A stretch of DNA of 64,000 bases from Leptasterias polaris (Eukaryota > Echinodermata > Asteroidea > Forcipulatida > Asteriidae): NCBI GenBank assembly GCA_037783415.1, contig JAZGTN010000211.1:620001-684000 (forward strand), read 5' to 3'. This document shows positions 12,351 to 24,474 of this stretch, one piece after another (positions within the stretch are counted from its first letter, which is position 1; each line of letters opens with the position of its first letter). Made by a program: the position numbers and the translations under genes. Below the pieces are notes generated by a model that searched no databases, was not told the origin of the DNA, and saw only the letters and a program-made list of their open reading frames with translations.

Positions 12351-12561
12351 CTTAGCGACATGTCATTCACACCTACTATACTTGTCATCCTAACTAAGAT
12401 CTTAACAAATTCTGGCTTTGTCATCGACAGTACTCTTGTTGCGTAACTGTAAAGTTCAAACACTAGTCCATTCTTGATCATTGCTTGAACAGGGATGTCA
12501 AGTCCATCTTCAGTGAAGTTCCTCCGGCAGATTCCAGCTGCTGTAGCATAAGGTCTGATGT
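12351..12561 (-). CDS. Candidate internal exon, unknown protein
   Basis: After a T-rich tract and acceptor-like GAAG|AC (12561), the frame reads IRPYATAAGICRRNFTEDGL and continues ..VQAMIKNGLVFELYSY.. with no stop, ending at a good donor, GCTAAG|GTATTT (intron from 12350). Codon content is coding-like, but I recognise no domain. A 20-plus-base segment just upstream (12643-12667) is identical to part of the candidate exon at about 11301-11324, hinting at a small local duplication. Confidence 0.35.
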
Positions 12562-13559
12562 CTTCATGATAACAAAAATAAAAATAAATAAACATGTTAT
12601 TTTACACTAGGGTGTAAAGAAAGATTTGAACTCAATAAAACAACACACCAATTTATAGCCACGATGTCTCAAGTAATATTGAAATTATTAATTAAAAAAA
12701 TTAGTCAAAATTGTCTTTATTGCTGTTAGAATTGTGTTGATGTGAGTTGTCGTTCGCTGTTGTCCAATGTGGGAAATTGATACAAATCAAAAAATTTAAA
12801 ATAATTACAGGAAAATAATAATTTGGTATTTGTGTACATCAGGCTCCTTAAAATTTATTTAAAAAATGGAATCAAAGTATATGTAGGCCTAGTATATGTA
12901 CTTCAGTCACGTTTCTCAATCAAATGATACTTAATTTAAACAGTGTTCATATATTTGTTAACATTTGAAGAATTTTTTTTTCAAGAGGCTGACTTGTTGA
13001 TATTTTATGAACGATGTAAACTGACAACAATTTAAAAAATACTAAACAAATATATCAATTAACTTTTTGAAACGAAATTAGATGTGGACTCATTCTTTAT
13101 TTGATGGTTTGATTTACAGTACAGAACATAGTCCAGCCAGTCCATTTGAATAATAAAAATGCATCAGAAGGCCGAAGTAAGAAGTTGAGTCACAAACAAT
13201 ATGACAAAACAAATCCATAGCGCAATAGGTTCACGAGAAAAATGGGACGTTTTTGTCAAAAATAAAATACCTAACATAACATTAATCGTTTTCTGACATG
13301 TAAATACACAATAAATATAAAATGACTCTCTTCCTTTAATATCTTTTTGATATATCAATAAGATTTAGGGGATGAAAATTGGTGACTAACGACGAACGTT
13401 AACGACGACTGTAAACAAATTGTACGTGTTCGGTACCCAACCTTCCACAGTATCATGTGTATGAAATTGTCTTGTGGTAACCAGTCTACTGACAACAATG
13501 CGGAAGCAAGTGTGAAAAACTGAAAAAACCCGCTGTACAAAAGTACATTTTGGGAGGCC

Positions 13560-14040
13560 GTTTCAAAACCAAAACTACTAAAAACTTCAATTCTAATAAA
13601 GGAATATATTTCCTACCTTCTGAAGAAGTTCTGTGTGGAAAAAATAGCGAACTTCTAAGATAATCTGTTGTGAAAATTTGTCTTTCGCACCGTTTGAAAA
13701 CCTCTGGTCCGATCTTCGCAGAACAAACGCGGTGGGTAAAAGCACTCGTCTTCTTCCGGAAATTACCGATCACGCGCCGATGTCAGGAACCTAACGCTCC
13801 CTATTGGTCAAGAAAAAACTAATGGTAAATCGAGTACGACCGAACGAAAGCCGAAAGGCCGTTCCACGCACGATCGGGCTCACTTCCGGCGCTGTGCAGG
13901 CAGTTTTTTCCCACACCACGTTTTATTTTAACTCATAACTAACGAACTACTGGGTCGTTTGCGCTGATTTTGCGGCAATAATCCCGTAAGATATCCATTA
14001 TTACGATTACGAATTTTCATTATCATATTTTTTATAAAAC
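13560..14040. other. Intergenic, somewhat CpG-rich
   Basis: The sequence is less AT-rich than its neighbours (for example CACGATCGGGCTCACTTCCG near 13868). No gene was recognised; it could hold a promoter. Confidence 0.3.
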
Positions 14041-14052
14041 CTGAGATACAAT

Positions 14053-14228
14053 CTAATATATTTTGACATCATTTTTTTTTCTGCAACGTTGTGTGCGTGG
14101 GGCTGTGTGTGCGGTTACCGCGACTGGTTTTGTGACGTCACTGAGATGCCTACTTTCAATTGATTCAAGTATTTCTGTTGCTGTGATTTCCAAGTGTTCC
14201 AGCTCAGCATCCATGGGAACATCAAAAT
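14053..14228 (-). CDS. Terminal exon of the transposase-like gene
   Basis: The acceptor TTTCGGTCAG|AT (exon from 14228) joins in phase 1 to the 87-bp exon upstream. The frame reads DFDVPMDAELEHLEITATEI and ends ..RCRKKNDVKIY then TAG at 14053-14055. It is an acidic-then-basic tail with no recognised domain. Perfect phase agreement across two introns is the main evidence that this belongs to the gene. An alternative is that the transcript continues to the module at 10985-11335 through an undetected donor. Confidence 0.6.
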
Positions 14229-14461
14229 CTGACCGAAATATAAACAAAGCAAAACATCATAATTATAAAACAATTAACAGTTTCTGTCATTAGAGTTTGT
14301 TCATCAAAGCTGTTCAAAATAATTCAATGAGGCGCAGTGTGTTTTTTTCAGTAAATTGTTAAGATATTGTCTTCATTTAATATGAAAAGGTATCATGAGA
14401 AATCCTAGTTTACATTCAAAAAGCTCAAATCTTGTATGCAACATATAACAAGCAAACTTAC

Positions 14462-14548
14462 CCAGTCCTTCATTGCCACCATCTTCATTGCCACCATCTT
14501 CATTGCCACCATCTTCATTGGATGTCGTCACTGGTAGTGGCTCATCAC
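14462..14548 (-). CDS. Small internal exon with NEDGG repeats
   Basis: The acceptor CTTAAAACAG|GTGATGAG and donor GGACTGG|GTAAGT bound an 87-bp exon (29 codons, phase 1 on both sides). It encodes GDEPLPVTTSNEDGG followed by two further NEDGG copies and NEGL. The 15-bp AATGAAGATGGTGGC unit is tandemly repeated three times, so exon length may vary between individuals. A symmetric phase-1 exon of this kind can be skipped without changing frame. Confidence 0.65.
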
Positions 14549-14783
14549 CTGTTTTAAGTATTTTAATAAAGAAAAAGTACAATACATAAAGTATGAAGCA
14601 ACTCTTTAACACAATGTATGGCATTTTTCCCAACCCTTAAAAATACATGATGAAAACATAATACTTGCTTCATGGATCATTAGAGTTTCTCTTCTCCGTC
14701 TCCAAATTTATTTAGCAGAATTAGTGGTAAAAAAGGGGGTAATGCCAAATGAAGCATACTAACAAATGTACGTTACAACATAC

Positions 14784-17107
14784 CCTTTGCAGTATCCATT
14801 GGCTCCTCGTTGGCTTGGGTCTTCATTTTCTTTCTAGTCCATGTTGTGGTGTAATCTGAATTTACACATAATGTATGTTTAGATTGCTCACATCCAACGC
14901 AGAAACAAGACGGCCTTCGGACTTTAAGCATTCCAGACCCCAGACCCACAGCAGAGTGTATAGATCTTGTGCCCTTCAGTGTTGATACATTGACTCTTCC
15001 AGGTCTATTCCTTTGGATTTCACTTTTATCCAAAAAAATAAAAACTCTTCTTGAATGATTACATCTTCCATTCTCGTTAGTACTAGCTCTGGTAAGCCTC
15101 TGCTTACAAAAATTGTAAAATGAGACAGCATCTTGAATTACCAGCTCATCCTCTGCCTTCACAGCTCGAGTAACAGTACTTTTCACAACTCCTCCTTCCC
15201 CGTCGCAAGGGTTCTTGCCGTGTCTAGAACCAAAGAAATTCCTCTCCACAGCCGAGAGATTAAGATCTGTTCTTCCATACGAAACATCCATTAACGGAGT
15301 CCGGGACTTATACTGACAACTGCATCCATCACTCCACTGAATTTCCCTTTGAATGTGTAGGCCACGCCCAACGAGAATAGCTGTTGCTGCTTTAGTGAAA
15401 GTGTTTACAGCATGTGCATCATGATTGATATCATCGGATATGATGTGGATGGCTTCACGTACTGTGTTGTTTGGAGCGTCACATTTCTCACATCTGTAGA
15501 ATGCTACCAATGGATGAAGGGTTATTTGGTTTTGTGTCCAATGAGCACTTTGCACTTCTTGCTGGGCAAAGCAGGTGTAGTTTTCCGAGAAATCCATCAC
15601 TAGCACAACTGATTTTTCAGGAGGATTTTTGATCAGGTTGGTAAATTGAACTTGCTGCCACCTTGCAATGAATAAATGTGCAGTAAAGCTGTGAAGCTCA
15701 TTTGTCAATTCTTCGACTAAATCCAGGAGGGAGCCACTAACTTTGAGCAAAGCCTTCTTCGGCTTACCATTATACTCGGATTTTCCCCACTTTTGCCAGA
15801 AACATTCCATTTGTTTATGTTCATCAAGTACGGGGTTCAAGTAGGTGGTTATCTTGTGTGTCCCACATGTAGAACATTTCCTGTCAATACATTCGATTTT
15901 ATGGAACTTTTCACCTGTTACAATGATCGATAAATCATCACACATTGTAAGATTAGCTGCATGATACCGGTCAATGACTCTGCACTTCTTGGAGTTTGCT
16001 GAAGCTACATTGTTCAAGACTTTGATTTTCAGGTCAATGTTTGTGCAATATTCACATAGACACTGTATCCATTTAGAATTTCTTTGTGTTAGAATACTTT
16101 TTGGTCTCATTTCTGCAAACTTAGATCTGGACAATTTAATTTCAGGATTTAGTTCTTTAAAACCTTTGAAGGTCTCATCTACAGTTCTCTGAAGCACTCG
16201 TCTGACTGTGTTATTTTTGATGCCTTTTTTGTTTGGAAGTTCTGTTGAGACATCAGGTCTGTCAAAATGCCTTGTAACAGCTTCAACGACAGAATGGCTG
16301 ACTGCATCATCAGTGGGACTTGCTGGGGCACACGCATTTGGATAATTTGCTGAAGTATAATCTTTGCAAACCCAGACACCTGCAAACTTTGGATTGAAGC
16401 CCATACTTTTTATACTTAGTGCCAAATCTCTGCTTCTTATTTGCTTCAAGTGATGAACATACCGTTCTGATGGTTGTCATGACCTCTTTTGTTGTTCTTG
16501 TGCTGGTATCTATGCCAAGCTTATTCAAGTGCATTTTTTTTCTGGGACTGGCACTCTTTATCAAACCCTCTACAACTGCAGCATACTTTTTTGCTGATGT
16601 TGGTATCCTGTGTTTGACTCTCCAAACTGCCTTCTTTTTTGCTTCATTTGAAGGGAACTCTTCTGCCTGCTTATTTTTGACAATCCGAACTTTTAACTTC
16701 TGTGTGTCCTTTCTTTTTATTTGCTTTGCCACCTTATCCTTTTCTCTAATTCGCCGCTTCTTCTGGGAAGACAGCCGATTTCTGTGTTCTTTCTTTTTCT
16801 CTCTCCAGTATCGTCTTTGCTTTTCTTGCTGCACCTTTTTTGCTCTTGTGTCGTAACAGACTGATGTAGATGCTTCCTCCAGTGCTGCCTGTTTCTTTTT
16901 TTCCCGAAACTTTCGCATTCGTTCATTTGTGCCTGCCTGATATTCTCTCTTTTTTTTCAGCTGACAAGTTCCTCCTATACTCTTTAAGCCGTTGTGCTTC
17001 CCTCTTTCTAAATTCTTGGTAAACATCTGGTTTGCTATCTTTGAACTTTTGTCTGCATGCCCGCATGGCTTCTGCATTAGTCTTTGTTCGCACCATGCTG
17101 GTTCCTC
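14784..17107 (-). CDS. Main exon of an uncharacterised RNase H-fold, transposase-like protein (two frame breaks)
   Basis: Most of the exon (16449-14784) is one open frame of about 555 codons that I recognise as a widespread, unnamed invertebrate family. It has Cys clusters (CLCEYC, CSTCGTH), then DFSENY (D286 of that frame), HWTQNQITLHP, WSDGCSCQYKSR (D374), and FGSRHGKNPCDGEGG (D416/E418), followed by a Cys-rich SCFCVGC tail. The D...SDG...HGK-DGEGG series fits an RNase H-like DDE/D catalytic core (inference). Upstream lies a Lys/Arg-rich coiled region (RMRKFREKKKQAA; LIKSASPRKKMHLNKLG). The likely start is the ATG at 17096, just after an acceptor-like CCCCTAG|GAGG. Two +1 shifts break the frame: in an A8 run (T8 at 16950-16957 on the plus strand) and near 16430-16479. 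The exon ends at GCAAAGG|GTATGT in phase 1, and the next two exons match that phase. It is either a slightly decayed copy or affected by base-calling errors. Confidence 0.6.
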
Positions 17108-17109
17108 CT

Positions 17110-18860
17110 AGGGGAATAAATTATTATGGACTAAGCTTCAATTTTAATACAGAAGAATTTTGTTATTTTTATGTATACATGTTAATTTATTTTAATCTAT
17201 TCTATATATGTTAAATCTATTCTATATATTTATATATATTATTCGATTGTAGACAATACAAAAATATGAAATAGACATGTAGCTTTGTTAATAAAAAAAA
17301 TTAAATAAAATAAAAATAAAAAATCTACTACAAGAGCTGATTTTTTTTTTTTAACACTAAGCCTTGTTAATTGCAGTTAATCAGCATTTTATCAGTTGTA
17401 GCATGGAGGAAGGACAAGTCCTTGTTTTTTTTCGTAATACATTGTATTTTGATTTTAATTATAAACAAAAAATACACAAACTTGCGTCGTAGCATTTAAC
17501 ACAGTTGGAGTACATACATGTAAGCATAAGAGATAGAATGGCAATGACTTGAGTACGCATGCGCGGCTCGCTAAACCTGTGTAAAATTCGTGTCATTTTA
17601 CGTATTGCGTCCTATAGCACTTCCTCCCTCTGTGCTTCCATGTGGTTACAGCATCGTGTTTTTAACGATTGCTGCATGCAGTATACATTACTAGTAAAGC
17701 CTTGTGACATTACTGCAAGGGCATGACCGGCCGACAGTGCCAAAAACCGGCCTACTACATGTAGTGATAATAAAGTCTCCTCCATGGACACCATTTTTGT
17801 GCATTCATAAAGCATGAACGGAATATGTGCTTCAAAGTTCAATACAATGTACATGTACGTTACATTGACAGACCACGTACTTTCCGTTATTACAATGTAC
17901 GTTACATTGACAGACACGCATACTTTCTGTTAACAGGATGTTCGTCACACGGACAGATAGTCCGTGTCTGTCTCCGCGACGTACCATGATGGCGGATGAA
18001 TAGCTTAGTCTGTCAACTAACTCCAGTAAAATGCAAGTACCGACATCAATGGACGTTTATTTTACGTAAACAGGGCGGTGAATTTGTTCAAAAAAGTTAC
18101 ATTATAATTACACTTTTCATATAACAACTGTTAGCATGAAGTGGCTGTAAAATTGTGGATTCACCATCGCCGTTCGGTCACGTTCGTCACACAAACAACG
18201 GTGTTAACGCTCGTTTCTTACCTTAAGCCGGAGACGTACAGAAGACCTCCTGCTCGTCCGAGAAAACCAGGGAGTGTCAAACTATAGTATACATTCGTAC
18301 GGATTGCTGCTAAGCTGGGCAAAGTATACATGCGCGAGAGAAAAGTGAATCTAGAAATTTTGTAGAATGCTGGCAGGAAAAACGGCAGTGACGTACGTTA
18401 TAAAAATTGACAGAATCAAGCCTTCCTCAAAAGAAAGTTCTAGCTTCAAGCCAGCAAGAACATAAAAGTTCACTAACTGTTGATGTCACTGAACGTATTG
18501 TGTTTTACTGTCGGAATACGTTTTTATGTTGAAATAAAGTGTTCAGTACGTCCCGTCGTGGCATATTTAACTTTGAGATAAAATAAACACTAAAACACCT
18601 GAAAAGGAAGAACAAATATAAATTCTATCAGTTGTGATACGAATGACAGGTCAGAAAATAATTTACTACTTTACCGAAAGTATGTAATTTCATGATATAA
18701 AACCAGGACACGATCGTTGCCCGATCGTGTCCCGCGGGAACCCCCATTTAAATTGGGGATTTTATTTTTAATTACTTCTAATTTTTTTTTTTAAATACAC
18801 TCAGTTTACATATTATATATTTTATTTCTTGATCATTATATAAACTTCCTACTTAAGTTA
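17110..18860. other. Upstream region of the transposase-like gene, AT-rich, with a small hairpin
   Basis: No coding frame was recognised. At 18706-18732 an 11-bp perfect inverted repeat (GGACACGATCG, loop TTGCC, CGATCGTGTCC) could form a hairpin. The 17920-18300 stretch has more CpG and could contain a promoter, but nothing specific was identified. Confidence 0.4.
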
Positions 18861-18929
18861 TGGTTCACTTTTGTGGTCAAAACACATTATACTTTGACTC
18901 CTAAGTTGATGCTGCACAGTTGCATTAGT

Positions 18930-19600
18930 GTGGATAGACTAAATTTGGATGCAATTTTCCTCATATTATTTAAAGTTTGATTTCACCTAAGACGTAAATT
19001 GTAGTCATCATCTGATATCAAGGATAAATTTTGGTGGAGTTTGAAACAGCAAAAGTGATTTGGGGGTTTTGATTTCTGAACATCATCAGGCCTTGAGCCA
19101 CGCCGTCCGTCAGGCACGGTTGGACGGCATGTGTGCGGTCAAGCTCACGCTGAATTTATGTTCTCGTGGGTTGCACTTTGACTAAATTGGATACAATTTT
19201 CCTCATATTTTGGGTTTGATTTCACCTAAGATGTTGAAAATTTCAGATGTAAACCGTAGTCATCATCTGATATCATATTTAAAATTTTGTGGAGTTTGAA
19301 AAAGCAAAAGTGATTTGGGAATTTTGCATTCTTAATTTTTTCCAACAAATGTATTTTCTTTCATAACTGTTAACGGCCTGTGCTACTTGTAAAAAGCAAA
19401 TCGGAAATGTCGGGCATGATACATTTACATCTGGAACTCTTTTAAAGGGCGTTTTTTAAGAGAACAGTCACACATACAATAGTTTGTTGATTAAAACAAC
19501 TATAAGGTATAACAAAGTCGAATATTATATGCAAATCAATCTTTTCCGAATCTGCCGTAATGGTTTTACTCACAACAGCGCCATTACGTGAAACTCCCAT
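18930..19600. repeat. Dispersed repeat 'CATCATCTGATATC', copy 1
   Basis: This copy contains GTAGTCATCATCTGATATC, AGCATCATCAGGCCT-like and CCGTCCGTCAGGCA segments in a sub-repeat of about 245 bp, present about 1.7 times. It then has a unique tail (AAATGTCGGGCATGATACAT, CAATAGTTTGTT, GAATCTGCCGTAAT) shared with 29780-30600. It has no coding capacity and is probably a non-autonomous transposon. Confidence 0.75.
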
Positions 19601-20049
19601 TAACCAAAAACTCTGAATTTTACTCACTGGTTTCATTCTGACTCTTGTCAGTTGTTATTAATAATAAGATCAACTTTGCCCCTGGCACCTCCCAAAGGCC
19701 TGTGACTCTTGGGGTACCTGGACTACTTTCAGCTACCAGCATTATGTGTAGCCTATGGTGTGTACATATACACTGTATACTATTATACACATACCTCGAG
19801 ACCATTAGGGAACCCATGAACTCATGAACCCAACCACTATGCTTGAACTATTAACTATATGAAAGTGTAGCATGAATGAAAGGGCTTCTTCTTTTCTCAG
19901 TATAGACTTCACCCCATAGGACTACCAACCTAACCTGACACTCCATTCCAGCTCTGATATTGGGTTTTCTGCATCTGCTTAAGGTTTTTGTATGCAGCTG
20001 CTCCAAACCTTTTAATCCTGCCTGAAATTCAATAAATTCTCTCTCAACA

Positions 20050-21220
20050 TGCATTTTTTTTTTCAATTTCAATGAGCCTAAACTTTTTGTGTGTGCGATT
20101 ATCCTTTCCCATTATCATCGACAAATACAGGGGTTGTAACTCGATCACAAAAGTGTAAGCTAACAATTAGTAAATTTTGGGGGGAAATGCATTGATGGGG
20201 GACCACCCAAAACAAAAACACACGAATACGAGCGAAAGAAAAATATTTAAATCAGAGGACCAAATAATTTTTAAGTATTATTTATTGTACTATTTTGTAG
20301 GGTGTTTGTAACATTGGTAAAAAGTAAAAATATAATTGTCACAGATTCACACATAACATACATGGTATAAAGATGGTCATTGGATACTCCCTTTGAAATA
20401 ATTTTGCTTTAAATTCTATAGTTTTTGAGAAATGAGTAAAACAATTAGTTTTGATCTCATGAGTCAAAAACTCGATGTTTGAAAACAGTGAAAACACTTA
20501 CTTAAGGTTTTTCCCCACTTTTTTTCTGGTGATTGCAATGACTGATTGAGCTTAAACTTTCACAGGTTTGTTGTTTCATGTATATGTTGGGATACACCAA
20601 GTGAGGATACTGGTCTTTGACATTTACCAAAAGTATAAACTCCCTTTAATAGTAAATATAAAACAAAGCATTACACACAGTGTTTCGTTGTATGAAATAA
20701 AATGTGTATAGTATTAGTATCAAATAATGTTCAGGCAACTTTTGTTCTGATGAACATGACGCAAAACCAAACTCCATCACTTAATATTTATTATAAGTAC
20801 CTGAGCCTCAGTGCCTAGTGACAAGTGTTGGGCTGTTATATCATATCTTATCATGGTAATGGTAAATGAGATAAGACTGAACAGCCCAACAAGTACCCCA
20901 TCCCCACTGCACACAATGTGCAGTACATTTAGATTGTGTCAGATTATAAAGCAAATGAAGGTCATGAAGGTCAGACAAACAGAGCAGAGCCAAATTTAGT
21001 GCAGCTACCACAATTCCCCAAGCGGAAATTAAATCTGCAATAGCAACCCTCAATAAACAATACTCAGTTTTCTAATCAATGTTAAAACTCTTATTTGTAG
21101 TGTTTAGTGCATTCACTTATTTGTCAATTGTACAAAAGGTACATAAACTGTGTAATGTTACTACTATTATTACTATTACATATTTGGGGTCAGGTCTCTG
21201 ATTAATTATAAAGTGCACAA
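20050..21220. other. Intergenic, nothing recognised
   Basis: AT-rich sequence with no supported coding frame. A short inverted repeat around 20828-20886 (GTTGGGCTGTTAT...ATAAGACTGAACAGCCCAAC) could form a stem. Confidence 0.4.
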
Positions 21221-21223
21221 TGT

Positions 21224-21600
21224 ATGCGCGAGGGGGGGGGGGGGGGTCCCAGTAAACACAAAACGTTTTTAATACGTTTTGAATTGGGTTTAATTAGGTT
21301 TGGTTTTTTGAAACGTTTTAAAAACGTTTTTAAAACGTCACAGTTTAAAGCAGATTTAAAGAAAAAAATCATTGTTCTATCAAAACGTTATAAAAACGTT
21401 AAAATAACGTTGCAAAATACTCATAAACAAACACACACAATTGAAACGAAATCATAACGTTTATAGAACGTTATATCACAACCTATTTTAAACCATTATA
21501 TTATGGACAAAATTTTCGTTTTTAGGAAACGTTTTAAAAACAGTTTTAAAACGTTTTTAAAATGTCTCAGTTTAAAAGCATGTTCTTTTTAAATAATTGT
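21224..21600. repeat. Array of ACGTT/AACGTT motifs (left), after a G-tract
   Basis: A G-run (about 21231-21246) is followed by CCCAGTAAACACAAAACG and then over a dozen irregularly spaced copies of AAACGTTTT / TAAAACGTT in about 350 bp. The core AACGTT is palindromic. A similar, denser array occurs at 25390-25795. The left edge (CCCAG...AAAACG) and the reverse complement of the right edge of the other array (CCCCAGCTAGCCAATTAACG) look related, so the two may be ends of one element. Confidence 0.7.
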
Positions 21601-22345
21601 TATGTCATTATAAACTTGAACGTTAAAATATACGTCAAAAGACAATACTATAATTAACAAACACATCACAGGACCCCACAAACCGGATGTGTACTGTGTG
21701 TGTTTATTAGTTGAAAATTGTTATCTGTATTAACAGTTTTATAATAGCATTTAAATAACATAATTAACTGTATCATTATTGAATCTCATTGAAATGTGTA
21801 TCATAAAGTTATTTACACGAACAGAGTCGCCAGCCCCATGTACAATGTACATTACATGTACATTGTACACTGTATATGCACTACCTTCCAAGATATCACA
21901 ACAGCGTCTTTCATCATCCTTGGGGCCAGGTCACAGGTCATGCTAACAGTGCGCACTGCACTGACTGACTGTAGAACCTCTATGCAAGTACTGTACATGT
22001 GGGTCAGGTCAAAAGGGTCGAATAACAGGTGAATCGACTATGTAGCAATTTGAATCAAACGGTTAGTGATCTCTACCAGTGAAGGATAATCCACTTGGCA
22101 ATTGTACATGTACTGTAGGCCTACTGCTGCATGAACAGTTTCAAGTGTATTTCAAAGCTTTGATTTGAAAGTAAATCATGTACTGGATATTGTTGTATAC
22201 TGGAGATACATCAGTTTTCCCTCCTCTATGAATGATATGGAATGATCTACGGCATGAGAAAGTTATTGTTTGCTGGTCTTTTTAACACTTGCATTCAACA
22301 TGCATCCATCTACTTTACCCGTGCTGGCTGGCTGGCTGGCTGATA

Positions 22346-24474
22346 ATGGCAGACCGGAGGAGGTTGGCTTGGTCATTGGTAATGGTAAGTAGACCAAACT
22401 ATATTCAGTAACAATAACATGTACTTTAACAGAATATTGTCAATGTTCCATATTTTCTCTTGCTCACAAAATATAACACAATGTGACATCCACTCCATGG
22501 ATCACAGAGGCAATACTTTAATAAATAATTACTAACATTATGAACTCTGACCACATTGTTTTCCTATTTGCACTGTTTTTAACAATATTTGGTTTAAATT
22601 TTGAAGGCAAGTTTAGTACTATTACTATTAGTATTGCTAGCACATATGTTTTCTTTTCTTTTTTTGTTGAGGATCGATAGTGACGCTGATGGGGAATCAG
22701 AAGGTGATTATGGATAAGGACAAACAATATCAATATCACATGCATACTTGTTTCCCTCCAAATTCATGGAAGTTTTAATTATCAGTGGTCTGGTAGGTAC
22801 ATGATGGCCTAGTTCTGATAATGCAATTTGGGACGCATGTCACATTGACACACATGATTAGGGCATACACAGGAGACGAGAAGACTCCCCCCAAAAATAG
22901 CAAATTGCCCCTACACACCCTCTATTATCTTAAATATTTTCCATTGCTCAGATTGTTGGTTTCATTATATGTAATGTGTTTTTTGTTTTTGTATTTATTC
23001 AGTGCCAACAACTAACACAGAAGCCGAACTGTAGTCCAAGAAAGCTATTGCAATCGCAACAGAAATCGCGACCCAGTAGGCCTATGTGGCTGATGTACCA
23101 AATCAACTTGCCAACTGCCCCATCACCAGCGAGGAAGACGCTGACAGTAAGTTCCATTATCCATGCAATCACATACGTGCCTCAATCAGGAGACATACCC
23201 GATTTATATAAAGTAACCTTTATGTTTGTATAAGCCTTTTTTGATCATGTACGATTAACGGACGGGAGTAATGAAACCAGGCCTCAACAATTAAGAAATG
23301 AAGAGGGCACTGCAATTTAAGGCAATTTGAAAGGGGCACCAACTTTCTAGAAAGCAATTAGGTGCTTTTGAATGGAGTAAAAACAAGCCAGAAATTGAGG
23401 GCTAGGCAATTAGGTGGGACATGGAAGTCATTTGCCTTTAGTTAATTTGAGCCCTGAATGACGTCCAGTAAATGCAATAATTTTGTTTTATACACAACAA
23501 TAATTGTCTTTTCTGTGTATTATACAACCCTTGTTTTACACTCAGTTGCTTCCACCTCATCATCACGCTCATTTGAACGGCAAGATTTCTCCGCCTCCAC
23601 CACGTCATCAAGTACTCAGCTAAGACGTGCCCACTCAGGAACCACGCCATCACCATCCAGGCCAGAACACTGACAGTAAGTGTCCTTCTATCCATGCAAT
23701 CAGGGGACATTATTACCTGTACTTTAATCAAATAACGCAATTGTTATAAGCCTTTTTTATTCTTTATGTTTCAAGACTGGAATGATGACACCCAGTGAAT
23801 GCAATAATTTCATTTTTATACACAATATAGTTGCCTTTTCAGTCTATTATTATAGCCCTCCTCTACCGGGGTCATTTTTGGGGAACATGCAACACAACGC
23901 CCTATCCCTCCGCCACCTCTCACAAGATTTCTCTTCCAATACATATGATTTCGGTACCAGTGGATAAGTTATGATAATCTTCTTTCTATTTCATACCAAA
24001 ATGAGTACCGAGCATGCCTAATATGACGTTCATAATATGATCGCCCCATGCCAAAGCTAGCTGTATAAATACAACATAAAGGAAAATTTATGGATTATAA
24101 ATTGAACTTTGAAGAAGGAAGGCACATTCATGTTCATAATTGTAATAAATCCTTAACCATGACTGTTAAGAAATGTAAAAAGCCTGAATAGATTAAATAC
24201 TTTGATTTTCTTTATTTCGGAATAACAACAACTTTTAACGATATGGTCAAGTTCTGAATACTGATACTCGCTATAGTGAGCTGCTTCACCTGAGAAGACT
24301 GAAATGGGTGAAAGGTGTCCCCCAAAAATTGATTGATAAATTAACAGTATATTTTATTTACTTTCTTTTGGCCACACCTTAACCTATGTTAATGAATGGA
24401 TCATTTTACAGGAAGTTGAAGAAAACGATGGCGGAGATGTCGGTAGTGCACCAGATGTCGAAGAAGATGATTAA
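22346..24474 (+). CDS. Candidate small spliced unit (exons 22346-22384, 23003-23146, 23546-23675, 24412-24474)
   Basis: The ATG at 22346 encodes MADRRRLAWSLVM and ends at ATG|GTAAGT in phase 0. The acceptor TTTATTCAG|TGC (23003) opens 48 codons (CQQLTQKPNCSPRKLLQ... to ..PSPARKTLT), ending CTGACA|GTAAGT in phase 0. Joining directly to the last exon (ACAG|GAAGTTGAAG at 24412) gives an acidic tail EVEENDGGDVGSAPDVEEDD and a stop, about 81 residues in all. Exon 23546-23675 has its own good acceptor and donor but introduces a stop. Its donor and the first bases of its intron are homologous to those of 23146, indicating a tandem exon duplication. No known family was recognised. This could be a non-coding spliced RNA or chance. 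Confidence 0.3.

Noticed and set aside
16419..16856. 145-codon plus-strand Phe/Leu-rich frame
   Set aside because: It is antisense to the Lys/Arg-rich N-terminus of the transposase-like exon.
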